A DNA stretch of 6,578 nucleotides from Proteobacteria bacterium UBA1847 (lineage in GTDB: Bacteria > Pseudomonadota > Gammaproteobacteria > Steroidobacterales > Woeseiaceae), in the NCBI GenBank assembly GCA_002338605.1, contig DDIP01000089.1, positions 1 through 6,578 of the forward strand. Direction: 5' to 3'. Each line of letters begins with the position of its first letter. Position 1 is the first letter of the stretch. Below are positions 1 through 5,192 of this stretch, in pieces. The position numbers and the translations under genes were made by a program. The notes under the pieces were generated by a model. It saw only the letters and a list, made by a program, of their open reading frames with translations. It was not told the origin of the DNA and ran no database searches.

Positions 1-817
1 GCGCATGGTGCGCCACATGCTCTGCGATAAAGCTCGCAATGAAATAGTAGGAATGGTCATAACCCGGCTGCAGCCGTGACTCCACTGACTGCCCCGCCGC
101 TTTGCAGGCGTCGATGAAGCGTTGCGGCATCAGCTGCTCCTTGAGAAACTGGTCGGCATCACCGGTATCAATGAGGATATTTGCCTTCGATGGCTGCGAT
201 CGAACCAGCTTTTCGGCATCGTAGGCCTTCCATGCCTCACGATCGTCGCCCAGATAGGCCTTGAATGCCTTCCGCCCCCAGGGTGCCTCGCTGGGGGAGC
301 TGCAAGGTGAAAAGGCGGACACGGACCTGAAGCGGTCGGCGTGCTTCAGGTGCAGGGTCAGCGCGCCATGTCCACCCATCGAGTGCCCGGTAATGCCCTG
401 CCGCTGCATGTCGGCCGGGAAGTGTTCACCAACCAGGGTACTCAGCTCATCAACGATGTACTGGTCCATCCGGTAGTGTTTCGACCAGGGCGCCCGGGTG
501 GCTGTAAGGTAGAAACCGGCACCCTGGCCGAGATCATAGGCATCATCGTTGGCGACCTCATCGCCACGCGGACTGGTGTCGGGCGCGATGATCATGAGGC
601 CGTGCTCGGCGGCCGCGCGCTGAATGCCGGACTTCTCCATTACGTTCGACCAGTCGCAGGTCAGCCCGGAGAGATACCACAACACCGGGACCGGCCCATG
701 CGACGCCTGGGGTGGTTTGTAGACCGCGAAGGTCATCGGGCACTGGCACACCTTGCTCTGGTGCTCGTGCACGGTGAGCTCGCCGCCGAAACTCGCCCAG
801 CCTGATGTCTGTTTCAT
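1..817 (-). CDS. fghA: S-formylglutathione hydrolase (esterase D family), 3' end cut by window edge
   Basis: This cytosolic alpha/beta-hydrolase splits S-formylglutathione into glutathione and formate, the last step of glutathione-dependent formaldehyde detoxification. Reading back from the ATG at 815-817 gives 272 codons with no stop before the left edge. The family is about 277-282 residues long, so only a few C-terminal residues are missing. The nucleophile elbow GHSMGGHGAL carries Ser146. Asp222 (in DADQFL) and His255 (in GYDHSYYF) complete the triad, with spacing matching human esterase D Ser149/Asp226/His260. Other family signatures are SGLTC near residue 50, PDTSPRG near 80, and SAFSPCSSPSEAPWGRKAF at 167-185. 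A purine-rich AGGGAGCAGGG lies just before the start. An 82-base gap with no terminator separates it from the 72-residue gene upstream, so co-transcription is plausible. The usual partner, glutathione-dependent formaldehyde dehydrogenase, is not in view. Family identity is near certain. Confidence 0.96.
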   Translation of the reverse strand, partial: MKQTSGWASFGGELTVHEHQSKVCQCPMTFAVYKPPQASHGPVPVLWYLSGLTCDWSNVMEKSGIQRAAAEHGLMIIAPDTSPRGDEVANDDAYDLGQGAGFYLTATRAPWSKHYRMDQYIVDELSTLVGEHFPADMQRQGITGHSMGGHGALTLHLKHADRFRSVSAFSPCSSPSEAPWGRKAFKAYLGDDREAWKAYDAEKLVRSQPSKANILIDTGDADQFLKEQLMPQRFIDACKAAGQSVESRLQPGYDHSYYFIASFIAEHVAHHA

Positions 818-899
818 CCCTGCTCCCTTGCTCGGTTGAGCCTCGCACTGCGATTGTCGTCACCCGAGTGTATCAGTTCGAACGGGTCGTCGATTTCGT

Positions 900-1118
900 C
901 TAGCCGCCAGGCGAATTTTCTTGCAGCGAGTTCAGCGCGTTCTCAATCAGTCGCAGAAGATCCGATCGATCATCACCCTGCATACCTTCTTCAGACGCGC
1001 GCATGTAAGCTTCCTTGTCATCTCGCCATGATTCAAGCATTTCGACTTTTTCAGGATGGCTCAAACTCTCGTCACGCAATACATCGGCAGGCGAATCGTA
1101 TTTTCCGTGATATGCCAA
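900..1118 (-). CDS. small acidic conserved hypothetical protein (72 aa), TTG start
   Basis: Function unknown. The 72-residue product is acidic and soluble, with no signal peptide or membrane segment. The segments SPADVLRDESLS (9-20), PEKVEMLESWRDD (22-34) and ASEEGMQGDD (41-50), then a helical C-terminus (LLRLIENALNSL), resemble a type of small proteobacterial protein I recall with the pattern SPxxVLxDxxLSxxEKxxxLxxW...EEGM.G...L..I..AL; I cannot name a Pfam family. It is probably all helical with a flexible linker. The start is TTG at 1116-1118: a perfect AGGAGG sits 6 bases upstream, and no in-frame ATG or GTG fits. A candidate promoter lies at 1145-1173. The downstream neighbour is S-formylglutathione hydrolase after 82 bases, and the upstream side is insulated by a terminator, so this gene probably heads a short unit. 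Coding status is supported by the ribosome binding site and the recognisable family-like pattern. Confidence 0.85.
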   Translation of the reverse strand: MAYHGKYDSPADVLRDESLSHPEKVEMLESWRDDKEAYMRASEEGMQGDDRSDLLRLIENALNSLQENSPGG

Positions 1119-1124
1119 AACAAA

Positions 1125-1130
1125 CCTCCT
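1125..1130 (-). promoter_or_regulatory. ribosome binding site AGGAGG that fixes a TTG start
   Basis: On the minus strand AGGAGG is followed by TTTGTT and then TTG GCA TAT. The full consensus with 6-base spacing makes the TTG at 1116-1118 the start of the 72-residue protein. Confidence 0.85.
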
Positions 1131-1144
1131 TCGGACAAATTCCC

Positions 1145-1173
1145 GATATAGCCTAGACTATCCGAGACGCCAA
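1145..1173 (-). promoter_or_regulatory. candidate sigma-70 promoter for the 72-aa gene and fghA
   Basis: The minus strand shows TTGGCG (1168-1173) and TATATC (1145-1150) separated by exactly 17 bases. Each hexamer matches 4 of 6 consensus positions. A transcript starting near 1138 would have a short leader ending in the AGGAGG site. Spacing and placement are good, but the hexamers are only fair matches. This is an inference from sequence. Confidence 0.4.
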
Positions 1174-1300
1174 TAACAAGCGGCGCCCGGATTGCTCGAT
1201 CGGTATCCCGGCGCAAATGCTGGCATCCTGCCGGCACATCGCTCGTATCCGGGCAATGCCAAACGTCCTGTTCGAATCCGCAATCTTGTGAATCAGGCAC

Positions 1301-1325
1301 AAAATCCCCTCAGGGCTCATGAGGG
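1301..1325 (-). terminator. possible secondary weak terminator hairpin
   Basis: On the minus strand CCCTCA (1325-1320) pairs perfectly with TGAGGG (1312-1307) around a 7-base loop, followed by GA and TTTT. The stem is short and the U-run brief, so it would be weak alone. Its place about 30 bases beyond the strong terminator suggests a back-up. Confidence 0.3.
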
Positions 1326-1355
1326 CGATCCTGACAATGTGCAGGCGTGTTCGAC

Positions 1356-1387
1356 AAAAAAAACGGGGCCGGAAAATTCCCGACCCC
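1356..1387 (-). terminator. strong rho-independent terminator of the stress-protein operon
   Basis: Read on the minus strand, GGGGTCGG (1387-1380) pairs with CCGGCCCC (1372-1365). This is an 8-bp stem with seven Watson-Crick pairs and one G-T wobble, around the 7-base loop GAATTTT. It is followed by G and a run of eight T (1363-1356). This is a textbook intrinsic terminator for minus-strand transcription. It would end the transcript of the stress gene that stops at 1584 and insulate the unit that starts near 1145. On the plus strand the hairpin is not followed by T, so it is one-directional. Confidence 0.9.
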
Positions 1388-1515
1388 TGGACACGAAGGG
1401 CTGCCAATGGGGGAGAGCCCAGCGACCTCCGTTTATCCTGCTGACAGTATCGCGGATAGCCGGGAGTCCCGACATTGGCTGTTCCACGTAGCGCCATGTG
1501 GTTGGCCACAGGGGT

Positions 1516-1541
1516 CACAGGCCCGGCGGTGGCCGCCTGTG
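1516..1541 (-). other. hairpin in the 3' tail of the last stress gene
   Basis: CACAGGC (1516-1522) and GCCTGTG (1535-1541) form a perfect 7-bp stem around a GC-rich 12-base loop. No T-run follows on either strand, so it is not an intrinsic terminator. It could protect the mRNA 3' end or be part of a 3'UTR-derived RNA. Only the inverted repeat is observed; the role is unknown. Confidence 0.35.
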
Positions 1542-1583
1542 TACGATTGAGCGAAACCTGCAAACGCGGGCCACCGTCATGAA

Positions 1584-2525
1584 TCAGGGTTGTCCGGCCG
1601 ACGCAACCGGTGTCGTAAACCGCTCCGAATTAACGGCAAGGACAGAGCCGTTCACATTCCGAAGAACCGAGTCGGCCGTATTGCCAATAAAGAAGCCCGG
1701 AATCCCTGTCCGACCAACGGTTCCCATCACCAGCAAGTCGGCGTCCAGCTCATCCACGATTTCCGGAATCACTTCTCTGGCATCGCCTTTGACCAGGTGT
1801 TCGTGGACCTCGTCGTTACCGAGCCCGGCTTGCTGCAGCGCGGCGTCAAGCCACCTGCGGTGCAGCCGTTCCTTGTTGTCTGAAAGCTGGTCAACGACGT
1901 TTGACAGGGCGGACCTGGCGCGCAGCGTTTCCTCCCGGTATATGCTCCAGGCATGTATAACATGCAGTTCGGCACCAACGGACCTGGCGATGAGTTTTCC
2001 CCAGCCCAGTACGTCCTTTGCAAGGGCGCTCCGTTCGGGATCATCGGGCTGCAAATCAACCGCAACGGCAATTTTCTTCAGTGCCTTGCTACCGGTCGGC
2101 TGGAATATCCAGACCGGAATCGGACACAGGCTCAACAACTGGATGTCCGTCCCGCCGAGCAGCAACCGCCTTATACCGCGGTCGTGCGTCGCTGGCTTTA
2201 TGACGAGATCGTATTCACCGCCGAGTGTTTCTCGAATGATCTCCAGGTACGGCTTCCCTGTTGCGTGTTGAACGTCAACCCGCATGCCTTTTCCCGAAAG
2301 TGCTGCTGACAGATTTTCCAGCTGCGTTGATCGCGCTGTGGATTCCCACTTCTGCAGCCTGGACACAGCGTTATTCTTGTCGGGATCGCCCGCAGCGGAT
2401 TCCATAATGCTCAAAATGGTGATACGCGCTGAGCTGTCCGACGCGATTGACGCTATCTCTGCAAGCAACGCCTGATCGTCGTAGTCCCCGTCAATAGCCA
2501 GCAGAATGGCCGATACTTCTTTCAT
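1584..2525 (-). CDS. tandem-domain universal stress protein, UspE-like (usp-1)
   Basis: Two-domain universal stress protein of 313 residues, about the length of E. coli UspE (316). The first domain (about 1-145) has the opening strand ILLAIDG and ends LCPIPVWIFQP, the counterpart of the CP-PVW segment of UspE; its glycine loop is replaced by KPATHDRG, as is usual in UspE N-domains. The second domain (about 150-303) begins KKIAVAVDL and carries the loop GTVGRTG...GNT, i.e. G-x2-G-x9-G at residues 268, 271 and 281, so nucleotide binding is plausible. UspE-type proteins are cytosolic and linked to stress survival and aggregation; the role here is inferred. I place the start at the ATG at 2523-2525, because AAGGAG lies 10 bases before it but only 1 base before the alternative ATG at 2532-2534, which would add MTS. 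It follows usp-2 by 44 bases, so co-transcription is likely, and a strong terminator lies 197 bases beyond the stop. Confidence 0.93.
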   Translation of the reverse strand: MKEVSAILLAIDGDYDDQALLAEIASIASDSSARITILSIMESAAGDPDKNNAVSRLQKWESTARSTQLENLSAALSGKGMRVDVQHATGKPYLEIIRETLGGEYDLVIKPATHDRGIRRLLLGGTDIQLLSLCPIPVWIFQPTGSKALKKIAVAVDLQPDDPERSALAKDVLGWGKLIARSVGAELHVIHAWSIYREETLRARSALSNVVDQLSDNKERLHRRWLDAALQQAGLGNDEVHEHLVKGDAREVIPEIVDELDADLLVMGTVGRTGIPGFFIGNTADSVLRNVNGSVLAVNSERFTTPVASAGQP

Positions 2526-2535
2526 TGAAGTCATG

Positions 2536-2541
2536 CTCCTT
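2536..2541 (-). promoter_or_regulatory. ribosome binding site AAGGAG deciding the usp-1 start
   Basis: AAGGAG is separated by one base from an ATG at 2532-2534 and by 10 bases from the in-frame ATG at 2523-2525. One base is too close for initiation, so the downstream ATG is the better start. Confidence 0.65.
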
Positions 2542-2569
2542 CAGGAACCGCCGGCTACGTCACCGATGC

Positions 2570-3646
2570 CTAATTGTTCCTCACCCTGAGTGTGCCAGTT
2601 TCGCGCGGTGGTTGAGACATCCTCGTAAACTTCGGTTCAGCCGGGTCTGGTCTCGAGTGTTCTGATTTCGATGCCGTCTCGCCGGTAGTGGCAAGGAAAG
2701 AGAAGGAACTCGGTTCCTTGACGATCAATAGCGAACTGTCCGTGCGAGACACAACGGCCTCGGAGGTGTTTCCCACCAACATACCGCGCAGGCCGGCACG
2801 TGCGGCAGTACCCATAATGATTAACCCCGCGCCAAGCCTTTCGGCGAGCTCGGGTACCACGTTGCCGGGATAGCCTTTGGCGGCATGCAGTTCCGGGGCG
2901 AGATATTTGTTTGCGATACGCTCATCGTCCGATCGGCTCGAGTAGACCGCTTTCCGCAGCCACGCCATTCGATCGGCAGCCTCCTGTGCGACCATTCGGT
3001 TAACTTCGAGGTCGGATTTTGCACTGCCTCTCGCCCGCAAATGCCCCTCTCCAGGCAGAGTCCAGGCGTGAACGACGTGCAATGGTCGAAAGGTCGCAAG
3101 AGCAATCGACCGCGCAACCTGCAGGATGCGCTCGTTTAGCCGGGTGCTGATTGCACCATCCTCCGGCATATCCAATGCCGCGACGATAGAACGGTCTTTT
3201 GACAGGTCGGCCACGTTGACCAGCCAGACCGGGCATTCGCAATGTCTCATCAGCTCCCGGTGTTCGCGTGTAACGGAACGGGCGCGCGTTGCGCGCCGGC
3301 CCGCGATCGGCTTGATGACCAGGTCATAGTGACCTTCCCGAACCAGCCGCGCTATTTCAAGATGCGCTCTTCCGACCAGCACTTTGGTGTCAATTTTGAG
3401 ATTGCTGCTATCGACGGTCCCGAGCAACGACTGTATACGCTCGAGCCTGTCGGCGATAATTGAATCAACCAGTTCGCGCGGTGTAATTGCAGTAATTAGC
3501 CGACTGTAATCTCCAGGCACAGAATCAACGACATCGCAAACCGTCAGTCTTGCGTTTTCCTTGCGCGCAAGTCGGATAGCACGTTCCAGCGCCAACTCGT
3601 TTCCGGCGCCCGAATCGAGGGCCAGCAAGATATTTAAGAATCTCAT
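2570..3646 (-). CDS. tandem-domain universal stress protein with C-terminal tail (usp-2)
   Basis: Two-domain UspE-like protein of 358 residues. Domain one (about 1-145) opens FLNILLALDSG, continues with LTVCDVVD and YDLVIKP, and ends HCECPVWLVNV. Domain two (about 150-312) opens SIVAALDMPEDG, includes HVVHAW and GEGHLRARG, and ends SSLLIVKEP. The ATP-loop counterpart reads GTAARAG...GNT: the second motif glycine is alanine (residue 282) while the glycine before NT (292) is kept, so nucleotide binding is doubtful. A tail of about 46 residues rich in S, T, E, P and R follows domain two; it looks disordered and is absent from usp-1. The start is the ATG at 3644-3646 with GGAGG 10 bases upstream; a GTG at 3686-3688 would put that GGAGG inside the coding frame. 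It is clearly paralogous to usp-3 and is followed by usp-1 after 44 bases. The biochemical role is unknown beyond the family. Confidence 0.93.
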   Translation of the reverse strand: MRFLNILLALDSGAGNELALERAIRLARKENARLTVCDVVDSVPGDYSRLITAITPRELVDSIIADRLERIQSLLGTVDSSNLKIDTKVLVGRAHLEIARLVREGHYDLVIKPIAGRRATRARSVTREHRELMRHCECPVWLVNVADLSKDRSIVAALDMPEDGAISTRLNERILQVARSIALATFRPLHVVHAWTLPGEGHLRARGSAKSDLEVNRMVAQEAADRMAWLRKAVYSSRSDDERIANKYLAPELHAAKGYPGNVVPELAERLGAGLIIMGTAARAGLRGMLVGNTSEAVVSRTDSSLLIVKEPSSFSFLATTGETASKSEHSRPDPAEPKFTRMSQPPRETGTLRVRNN

Positions 3647-3656
3647 GATCAGGATA

Positions 3657-3661
3657 CCTCC
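3657..3661 (-). promoter_or_regulatory. ribosome binding site GGAGG deciding the usp-2 start
   Basis: GGAGG lies 10 bases before the ATG at 3644-3646, whose product begins exactly at the Usp domain (MRFLNILLALDSG). This argues against the longer frame from the GTG at 3686-3688. Confidence 0.75.
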
Positions 3662-3721
3662 GCGATTGGAATGCCTTGCCGCCTGCACAGGTGGCTATGT
3701 GTGGTCTGAGTTTGTGCCGTA

Positions 3722-3757
3722 ATTATCAGCCCGTAGTTAAGAGTGACGCTGTGACGC
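3722..3757 (-). promoter_or_regulatory. candidate usp-2 promoter with GCGTCAC direct repeat
   Basis: On the minus strand a -10-like GATAAT (3727-3722, 5 of 6) lies about 75 bases before the usp-2 start. The -35 position has no recognisable hexamer. Instead it is covered by two direct copies of GCGTCAC (3757-3751 and 3749-3743), one base apart, which gives an 8-base period. This layout would suit an activator-dependent promoter, but a binding protein cannot be named. The spacer contains ACTACGGGCTG, also found upstream of usp-3. Confidence 0.3.
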
Positions 3758-3769
3758 AGCCGCGACCCG

Positions 3770-3892
3770 CTAAATCCGAACCTTGCTCAGCAGCAATGGC
3801 TGAAGGGATTCCCGAATATTAGGCCGTGCACTCGCTACACGGCGTCGCTTCGCGCGGCGGTCTTTTGGCGCCAGTGCTTTCTGATTCGTCAC
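3770..3892 (-). CDS. putative basic microprotein (40 aa) between usp-3 and usp-2
   Basis: This is an unrecognised small reading frame. GTG at 3890-3892 is preceded by AGGAGA with 8-base spacing, and the frame runs 40 codons to TAG at 3770-3772. The product is strikingly basic: 4 Lys and 8 Arg against 1 Asp and 1 Glu. A cluster KDRRAKRRR spans residues 10-18, and a more hydrophobic C-terminal part contains ESLQPLLLSKVRI. There is no Cys, His, Trp or Tyr. This could suit nucleic-acid or ribosome binding, or membrane contact, but no family is recognised. It lies 148 bases after the usp-3 stop and 123 bases before the usp-2 start, on the same strand, with no terminator seen between. Evidence is the ribosome binding site, the otherwise unexplained gap and the unusual composition; a chance frame is possible. 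Confidence 0.45.
   Translation of the reverse strand: MTNQKALAPKDRRAKRRRVASARPNIRESLQPLLLSKVRI
3823..3843. repeat. 6-bp inverted repeat within the microprotein frame
   Basis: GCCGTG (3823-3828) and CACGGC (3838-3843) form a perfect stem around a 9-base loop. No T-run follows, so it is not a terminator. It may be incidental in GC-rich sequence. Confidence 0.2.
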
Positions 3893-3900
3893 AACAATTG

Positions 3901-3906
3901 TCTCCT
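3901..3906 (-). promoter_or_regulatory. ribosome binding site AGGAGA for the 40-aa frame
   Basis: AGGAGA followed by 8 bases and a GTG. It is one of the better Shine-Dalgarno matches in the window, yet serves no larger gene. It is the main reason for calling the small frame coding. Confidence 0.5.
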
Positions 3907-4040
3907 GTGAATACCTTAGCCAGCATTATTCGCCAACCTTGCAGACTAATGAATTGGGAGAACCCGCTAAGCGCCTGTGGCCGACCCGTATGACGCTGCG
4001 CCTGAAACCCGAATACGTCACCACTTCTGCAGATCGTGTG

Positions 4041-5033
4041 TTAAACAACCGGCAACGAGTGATTTTCCTGCGGCGCGCGCTTTGGAAAGGGCTCAGGCTG
4101 CCTGACTACCAGCAATGAACAATCCGAACGGGGCAGTATTAATTCGGCGGTATTCCGGCGCACAAAACCCGATAGCCCCGTACGTGCTGTGCTTCCCACA
4201 ATAATCAGACCAGCCCCGAGTTTCTCGGCAAGGTCAGGTATGATCTTTTTCGCATGGCCGTTTAGAACATGCAGCTCCGGCGCGACGTCTTCGGTCGACG
4301 AATACCCGATGTTCGCTCGCGGCCTGGTAACCGCATCATGCAACCAGGCTCTCCGTTTGGCCGCTTCGTGGGTATGCATTCGATCGACCTGCAGGTCGCT
4401 CGCCGGGTTACATTGTGCCCGCAAATGACCTTCGCCACGCAATCGCCAGGCGTGCACAAAGTGCAGCGATCGGGATTCAGTCAGGGCAATCGACCTCGAT
4501 ATATCGACAATGCGTTGATTGAGCCCGGTCTCCAGGTCACCTTCGTCTGGCATATCCAGTGCCGCGAGGATGGCGCTTTTGTCGCCTTGCCCGGCAACAT
4601 TTGCCAACCATACTGGACAGGGACAACTTCTGATCAATTCCCGGTCTTCCTGTGCGCCGGAAAAAAATTGCAGTGACCGATGCCCGGTAAACGGCTTGAT
4701 GACGAGATCGTAGCCATTCGCGCGGACCGCGCGAGTCACTTCGGTATGCAGTTTACCGACCAGAACATCTACAGAAATGTCGAGATCACCGATGCTGCTG
4801 TTTGCGATTAATTTGTTCAGCCGACCAACTGCGTTGGCTCGAATCACATCGTTCACGGTTTGCCCGGCGCCGTCCGTCAAATATCGAGGAACCTCTGGAA
4901 CAACGCAATCAACCACTTCACAGACTGTAAGCATTGCGCCCTCGGCACGTGCAAATGCGGCGGCATGCCGTAAGGCCCGCGCCTGGCCGGTATGGCCGGA
5001 ATCGAGTACGAGCAATATATTGGAAAATCCCAT
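4041..5033 (-). CDS. tandem-domain universal stress protein, diverged ATP loop (usp-3)
   Basis: Two-domain UspE-like protein of 330 residues, paralogous to usp-2 along its whole length; shared blocks include NILL-LDSG, LTVC-VVD, YDLVIKP, CPVWL-NV, ILAALDMP, HAW, GEGHLRA and LGAGLII. Domain one covers about 1-147 and domain two about 150-312, with a short tail. The ATP-loop counterpart reads GSTARTG...RRNT: the second glycine is Ala283 and the third is Arg293, so two of three motif glycines are lost and ATP binding is unlikely. It is cytosolic by composition. I chose the ATG at 5031-5033, which has GAGGG 8 bases upstream and begins exactly at the first Usp strand (MGFSNILLVLDSG). A longer frame from a GTG at 5190-5192 would add 53 residues with no Usp similarity. 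The membrane-protein gene ends 159 bases upstream. No terminator was found downstream, so read-through towards usp-2 is possible. Confidence 0.92.
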   Translation of the reverse strand: MGFSNILLVLDSGHTGQARALRHAAAFARAEGAMLTVCEVVDCVVPEVPRYLTDGAGQTVNDVIRANAVGRLNKLIANSSIGDLDISVDVLVGKLHTEVTRAVRANGYDLVIKPFTGHRSLQFFSGAQEDRELIRSCPCPVWLANVAGQGDKSAILAALDMPDEGDLETGLNQRIVDISRSIALTESRSLHFVHAWRLRGEGHLRAQCNPASDLQVDRMHTHEAAKRRAWLHDAVTRPRANIGYSSTEDVAPELHVLNGHAKKIIPDLAEKLGAGLIIVGSTARTGLSGFVRRNTAELILPRSDCSLLVVRQPEPFPKRAPQENHSLPVV

Positions 5034-5041
5034 AGTGCGAA

Positions 5042-5046
5042 CCCTC
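5042..5046 (-). promoter_or_regulatory. ribosome binding site GAGGG deciding the usp-3 start
   Basis: GAGGG with 8-base spacing to the ATG at 5031-5033. It supports starting at the Usp domain rather than at the GTG at 5190-5192. Confidence 0.6.
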
Positions 5047-5057
5047 GCTGCTGCAGC

Positions 5058-5075
5058 GTGCAATTCAATTTGCAC
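5058..5075. promoter_or_regulatory. inverted repeat upstream of usp-3, possible operator
   Basis: GTGCAA (5058-5063) and TTGCAC (5070-5075) are perfect 6-bp arms around TTCAAT, centred about 33 bases before the usp-3 start. Dyad symmetry just upstream of the ribosome binding site suits a dimeric repressor site or an mRNA hairpin. No regulator can be named. Confidence 0.25.
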
Positions 5076-5192
5076 TTTGGGCGCAGTTTGAGACAGTTCG
5101 ACTGGAGTTGTTATTCGGGCTTCCCAGCGGGTGATTGTGGCCAGCCCGTAGTCAGCCTGCGGTACGAGACCATGGTGAGGCGCATGACTCAC

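Larger units (their letters stand above)
1119..1583. other. intergenic region between the stress-protein unit and the small-protein/fghA unit
   Basis: This 465-base stretch carries no gene I can support. From right to left it holds the 197-base 3' tail of the last stress gene with a perfect 7-bp hairpin stem (1516-1541), a strong intrinsic terminator (1356-1387), a weaker hairpin followed by four T (1301-1325), about 125 bases with nothing recognised, and a candidate promoter (1145-1173). Open frames crossing it on either strand lack ribosome binding sites and family patterns, and one runs straight through the terminator. Confidence 0.7.
5034..5192 (-). other. leader region between the membrane-protein gene and usp-3
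   Basis: This 159-base gap holds the inverted repeat at 5058-5075 and the ribosome binding site. It also has a long-range inverted repeat of CGGGCT (5116-5121) with AGCCCG (5143-5148), and an 11-base element (5142-5152) shared with the usp-2 upstream region. No T-run follows the hairpin, so no intrinsic terminator separates the two genes, and no convincing -35/-10 pair was found. Confidence 0.4.

Noticed and set aside
341..805. 154-codon plus-strand open frame opposite fghA
   Set aside because: It is antisense to the S-formylglutathione hydrolase coding frame, which shows all catalytic residues; the plus frame has no recognisable domain.
1153..1563. 136-codon minus-strand open frame in the intergenic region
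   Set aside because: It runs through the strong intrinsic terminator at 1356-1387, has no ribosome binding site, and its translation has no recognisable pattern.
1498..2271. 257-codon plus-strand open frame opposite usp-1
   Set aside because: It is antisense to a well-supported Usp gene, serine-rich low-quality sequence typical of a shadow frame, with no family signature.
3647..3688. 14-residue N-terminal extension of usp-2 from GTG
   Set aside because: It would place the GGAGG ribosome binding site inside the coding frame, and the downstream ATG starts at the Usp domain.
3819..3926. A 35-codon minus-strand frame from ATG at 3924-3926 with four cysteines, overlapping the basic microprotein frame
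   Set aside because: Its only upstream purine run is AAGG about 10 bases away, weaker than the AGGAGA of the overlapping GTG frame, and no family pattern is visible. Both are unlikely to be coding.
3647..4040. An intrinsic terminator after usp-3
   Set aside because: I looked for a stem followed by a T-run on the minus strand. Stems exist, e.g. 3823-3843, but none is followed by T residues.
5034..5192. 53-residue N-terminal extension of usp-3 from a GTG immediately after the preceding stop
   Set aside because: The added residues show no Usp similarity, and a ribosome binding site with good spacing precedes the internal ATG at the exact start of the Usp fold.
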